From Taylorella asinigenitalis ATCC 700933 (lineage in GTDB: Bacteria > Pseudomonadota > Gammaproteobacteria > Burkholderiales > Burkholderiaceae_B), in contig NZ_JHXN01000004.1 in assembly GCF_000687755.1 (NCBI RefSeq), positions 1-64,000 of the forward strand: 64,000 nt of DNA, in the 5' to 3' direction. How positions within the stretch are numbered: position 1 is the first letter of the stretch; each line of letters begins with the position of its first letter. Below, in pieces: positions 62,935 to 64,000 of the stretch. Both the position numbers and the translations under genes were made by a program. The notes under the pieces were generated by a model. It made no database searches. It saw only the letters and a program-made list of their open reading frames with translations, and was not told where the DNA came from.

Positions 62935-63090
62935 ATGTTTGTGCGTTGTTCCATAATTCTTTCTTGCCTTTTTTGGGGGGTGGCAATGTCCCAGCCCTTC
63001 TCCACAGATAATTTATCTCTAAGCCTTCTTCTATTCTTATGGGATGATATGTCAGAAGATGTAGATGAAATTCGCAACTTTATAAAATAA
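62935..63090 (+). CDS. possible small secreted or membrane protein (51 aa)
   Basis: ATG 62935 has GAGG 7 bases upstream and opens MFVRCSIILSCLFWGVAMSQ, a signal-like hydrophobic start, ending MSEDVDEIRNFIK. A T6G6 homopolymer junction (62969-62980) lies at codons 12-15 and could slip. It also holds a TGGCAATG 8-mer. Divergent from fbpA. The minus-strand frame over the same bases (62913-63101) looks less like a gene. Whether either is real is uncertain. Confidence 0.35.
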   Translation: MFVRCSIILSCLFWGVAMSQPFSTDNLSLSLLLFLWDDMSEDVDEIRNFIK

Positions 63091-63091
63091 A

Positions 63092-63112
63092 GGCCACCCA
63101 ATAGCGACCTGA
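63092..63112 (-). terminator. probable terminator after the Fic gene
   Basis: On the minus strand AGGTCGCTATTGGGTGGCCT can form an imperfect stem (AGG-C-C with G-G-CCT), then TTTATTTTAT. It is similar to the hairpin at 63887-63910 at the other end of the fic gene. Confidence 0.55.
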
Positions 63113-63116
63113 TTAA

Positions 63117-63878
63117 TTAGCTTTGGGCACATTCAAACAAAAATTTAATCATGTCTGTTGCATTTTTAGAAGCATAAAAATCAACCATATTTCTATTGAA
63201 TTCTATAGCTTTAGAAGCAGGAATAGTGACTGCCTCATATCCATTAGACATTAAAATCCCATTCATCATAAGGCGTGAGGTGCGTTTATTTCCGTCAAAG
63301 AAAAATTGATTTAATGCACCAAAAAGAAAGAATGCAAAAGCTAGTTCGTGGGTAGAGATTGCATGCTCTTTAAATGAAGATTCTAGAGCTAGTACTCCAT
63401 CATTAAATCTAAGAATCAATTCTTTCGCACCTGCAACTGTGGGCAATGGCATATAAACGCCCCTTTCACCAAGTGCTACATTTGGAGTGTAATTAATTTC
63501 TGAACCCTCGCCTCTAAAAACACCCCACTCTAAAGATTCATTTCTAGAAATAATTGAATTAAATTTGCAGAAAGTATCTCGATCCAACTTGAAAGAATCG
63601 TTTTTTAGAGTCTTAATTAAGTATTCTAGACTGTCAGCAAGATTTGTAACTTGTTCTACATCAGACAATTTATGACCACCAATTGTTATTCCATCAAGTA
63701 GAGTTTTAATCTCAGGAAATGTAATCGGATTGTTTTCTAATTGTGATGCATCCCAAACGAATTCAGGAAATCTCTTTTTTAGTTTGAAAATTAGAGTGCT
63801 AAGTGGTTCTTTTTCTGATGGAATAACAATATCAGAATTTTTTTCCCAACTAAACCCTATCCTATCGTATAGTGTCAT
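63117..63878 (-). CDS. Fic family protein lacking the catalytic histidine
   Basis: 253 residues from ATG 63878; the longer frame begins with TTG at 63899 inside a terminator. The Fic core motif reads QFFFDGNKRTSR (Q191-R202) where active enzymes have HxFx(D/E)GN(G/K)RxxR. The nucleotide-binding D195, G196, N197, R199 and R202 are kept, but His is Gln. The N-terminal SQLENNP may be a degenerate inhibitory (S/T)xxxE(G/N) helix. AMPylation is therefore unlikely by the usual chemistry. It lies between gltA and the small ORF, bounded by two similar hairpins, and looks like an insertion. Confidence 0.85.
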   Translation of the reverse strand: MTLYDRIGFSWEKNSDIVIPSEKEPLSTLIFKLKKRFPEFVWDASQLENNPITFPEIKTLLDGITIGGHKLSDVEQVTNLADSLEYLIKTLKNDSFKLDRDTFCKFNSIISRNESLEWGVFRGEGSEINYTPNVALGERGVYMPLPTVAGAKELILRFNDGVLALESSFKEHAISTHELAFAFFLFGALNQFFFDGNKRTSRLMMNGILMSNGYEAVTIPASKAIEFNRNMVDFYASKNATDMIKFLFECAQS

Positions 63879-63886
63879 AATCAAAT

Positions 63887-63910
63887 AAGGGACGCCCAAA
63901 AGCGACCCTC
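63887..63910 (-). terminator. terminator after gltA
   Basis: On the minus strand AGGGTCGC and GCGTCCCT pair with one mismatch around TTTTGG, followed by TATTTGATT. It lies about 15 bases after the gltA stop. Confidence 0.7.
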
Positions 63911-63924
63911 AAAATTATAATTTT

Positions 63925-64000
63925 TTACTTGCGATTGGCTATATCTGGAACAGATCTTTTAGTTTCTCCAACGTACAATTGACGAGGTCTACCAATTCTG
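63925..64000 (-). CDS. gltA: citrate synthase, C-terminal end (partial)
   Basis: The last 24 codons read RIGRPRQLYVGETKRSVPDI and then ANRK-stop, the C-terminus of bacterial type II citrate synthase (RIARPRQ/YTG-like). The TAA is at 63925-63927. The rest of the gene lies to the right of the window. Confidence 0.9.
   Translation of the reverse strand, partial: RIGRPRQLYVGETKRSVPDIANRK

Larger units (their letters stand above)
1354..62988. repeat. dispersed 8-mer CATTGCCA/TGGCAATG, candidate DNA uptake sequence
   Basis: Hand scan, first base of each exact site. 1354, 1494, 3699, 4540, 8771, 9592, 9784, 10270, 10914, 11318, 12231, 12715, 13796, 15771, 19060, 19215, 19389, 20141, 20695, 22155, 22572, 24282, 24909, 25296, 28769, 29046, 29298, 29667, 30284, 32282, 32725, 35694, 37056, 37997, 41134, 42766, 43246, 47253, 47622, 48006, 52590, 52951, 53528, 54025, 54470, 56064, 56110, 56721, 58360, 58374, 60349, 60629, 60680, 61850, 62981. 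A rough consensus around the core is GRRCATTGCCAYC. Near-misses (GGCAATA, GGCAATG with other flanks) add about a dozen. Base composition predicts about 1.5. Confidence 0.9.

Noticed and set aside
62913-63101. 62-codon minus-strand frame next to fbpA
   Set aside because: No ribosome site, low-complexity product, and the opposite strand has a better start with GAGG.
1-64000. CRISPR arrays, tRNA genes, prophage or integrase genes
   Set aside because: No regularly spaced repeats of CRISPR type, no cloverleaf sequences and no recombinase or phage structural genes were recognised.

Overview
The window looks like chromosomal DNA of a low-G+C member of the Burkholderiales/Alcaligenaceae. Taylorella is my best guess. 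The 16S rRNA 5' end on the minus strand has the betaproteobacterial form, and the protein set is Bordetella-like: odhA-odhB-lpd, potFGHI, hrpA next to dnaE, gmk-rpoZ-spoT, thrC-hom, radA-alr, and gltA at the right edge. The DNA is AT-rich, roughly 37-40% G+C by eye. The genus call is inference.

Layout. 1-503: start of an rrn operon transcribed leftwards, with promoter and boxA. 504-30939: dense housekeeping genes (folE, rng, msbA, a heptosyltransferase-like gene, dnaE, hrpA, a YggX-like gene, phoU, rpiA, potFGHI, radA, alr, a squalene/phytoene-synthase-like gene, thrC, hom, a peroxiredoxin, a PIN-PhoH protein, gmk, rpoZ, spoT). 30929-45413: an unknown tail-anchored protein, an orphan MetQ-like lipoprotein or binding protein, comM-like, zapE, the 2-oxoglutarate dehydrogenase operon, maeB and gltS. 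45570-49298: a more accessory stretch with two unknown small proteins, a keto-acid hydratase, the broken tail of an M20 amidohydrolase, an aromatic-acid MFS carrier and an isochorismatase-fold hydrolase. 49445-51690: a MazG-like pyrophosphohydrolase overlapping a PD-(D/E)XK nuclease-SF1 helicase fusion, a defence-like pair. 51841-53924: a triplicated promoter/leader of about 200 bp ahead of two secreted Sel1-repeat proteins. 54144-57745: an unknown protein with a nuclease-like motif, then an operon with a deacetylase, a CGLCG protein, a COG0523 GTPase and an IsdG-like haem monooxygenase. 57806-62858: an Fbp/Afu-type ferric iron ABC transporter operon interrupted by a BRO-N gene and followed by a small duplicated segment. 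62935-64000: a small ORF, a Fic protein without the catalytic His, and the end of gltA.

Two system-level signals stand out. First, the 8-mer CATTGCCA/TGGCAATG occurs at least 55 times by hand count, against about 1.5 expected from base composition. It is spread over both strands and mostly inside genes, as a DNA uptake sequence would be, and the window also carries a ComM-like gene. Second, the BRO-N gene between fbpB and fbpC contains a 27-bp palindrome that exactly fills nine of its own codons, and the same palindrome lies just outside each end of the gene. This looks like a self-targeting element or self-recognising regulator that I do not know as a described system.
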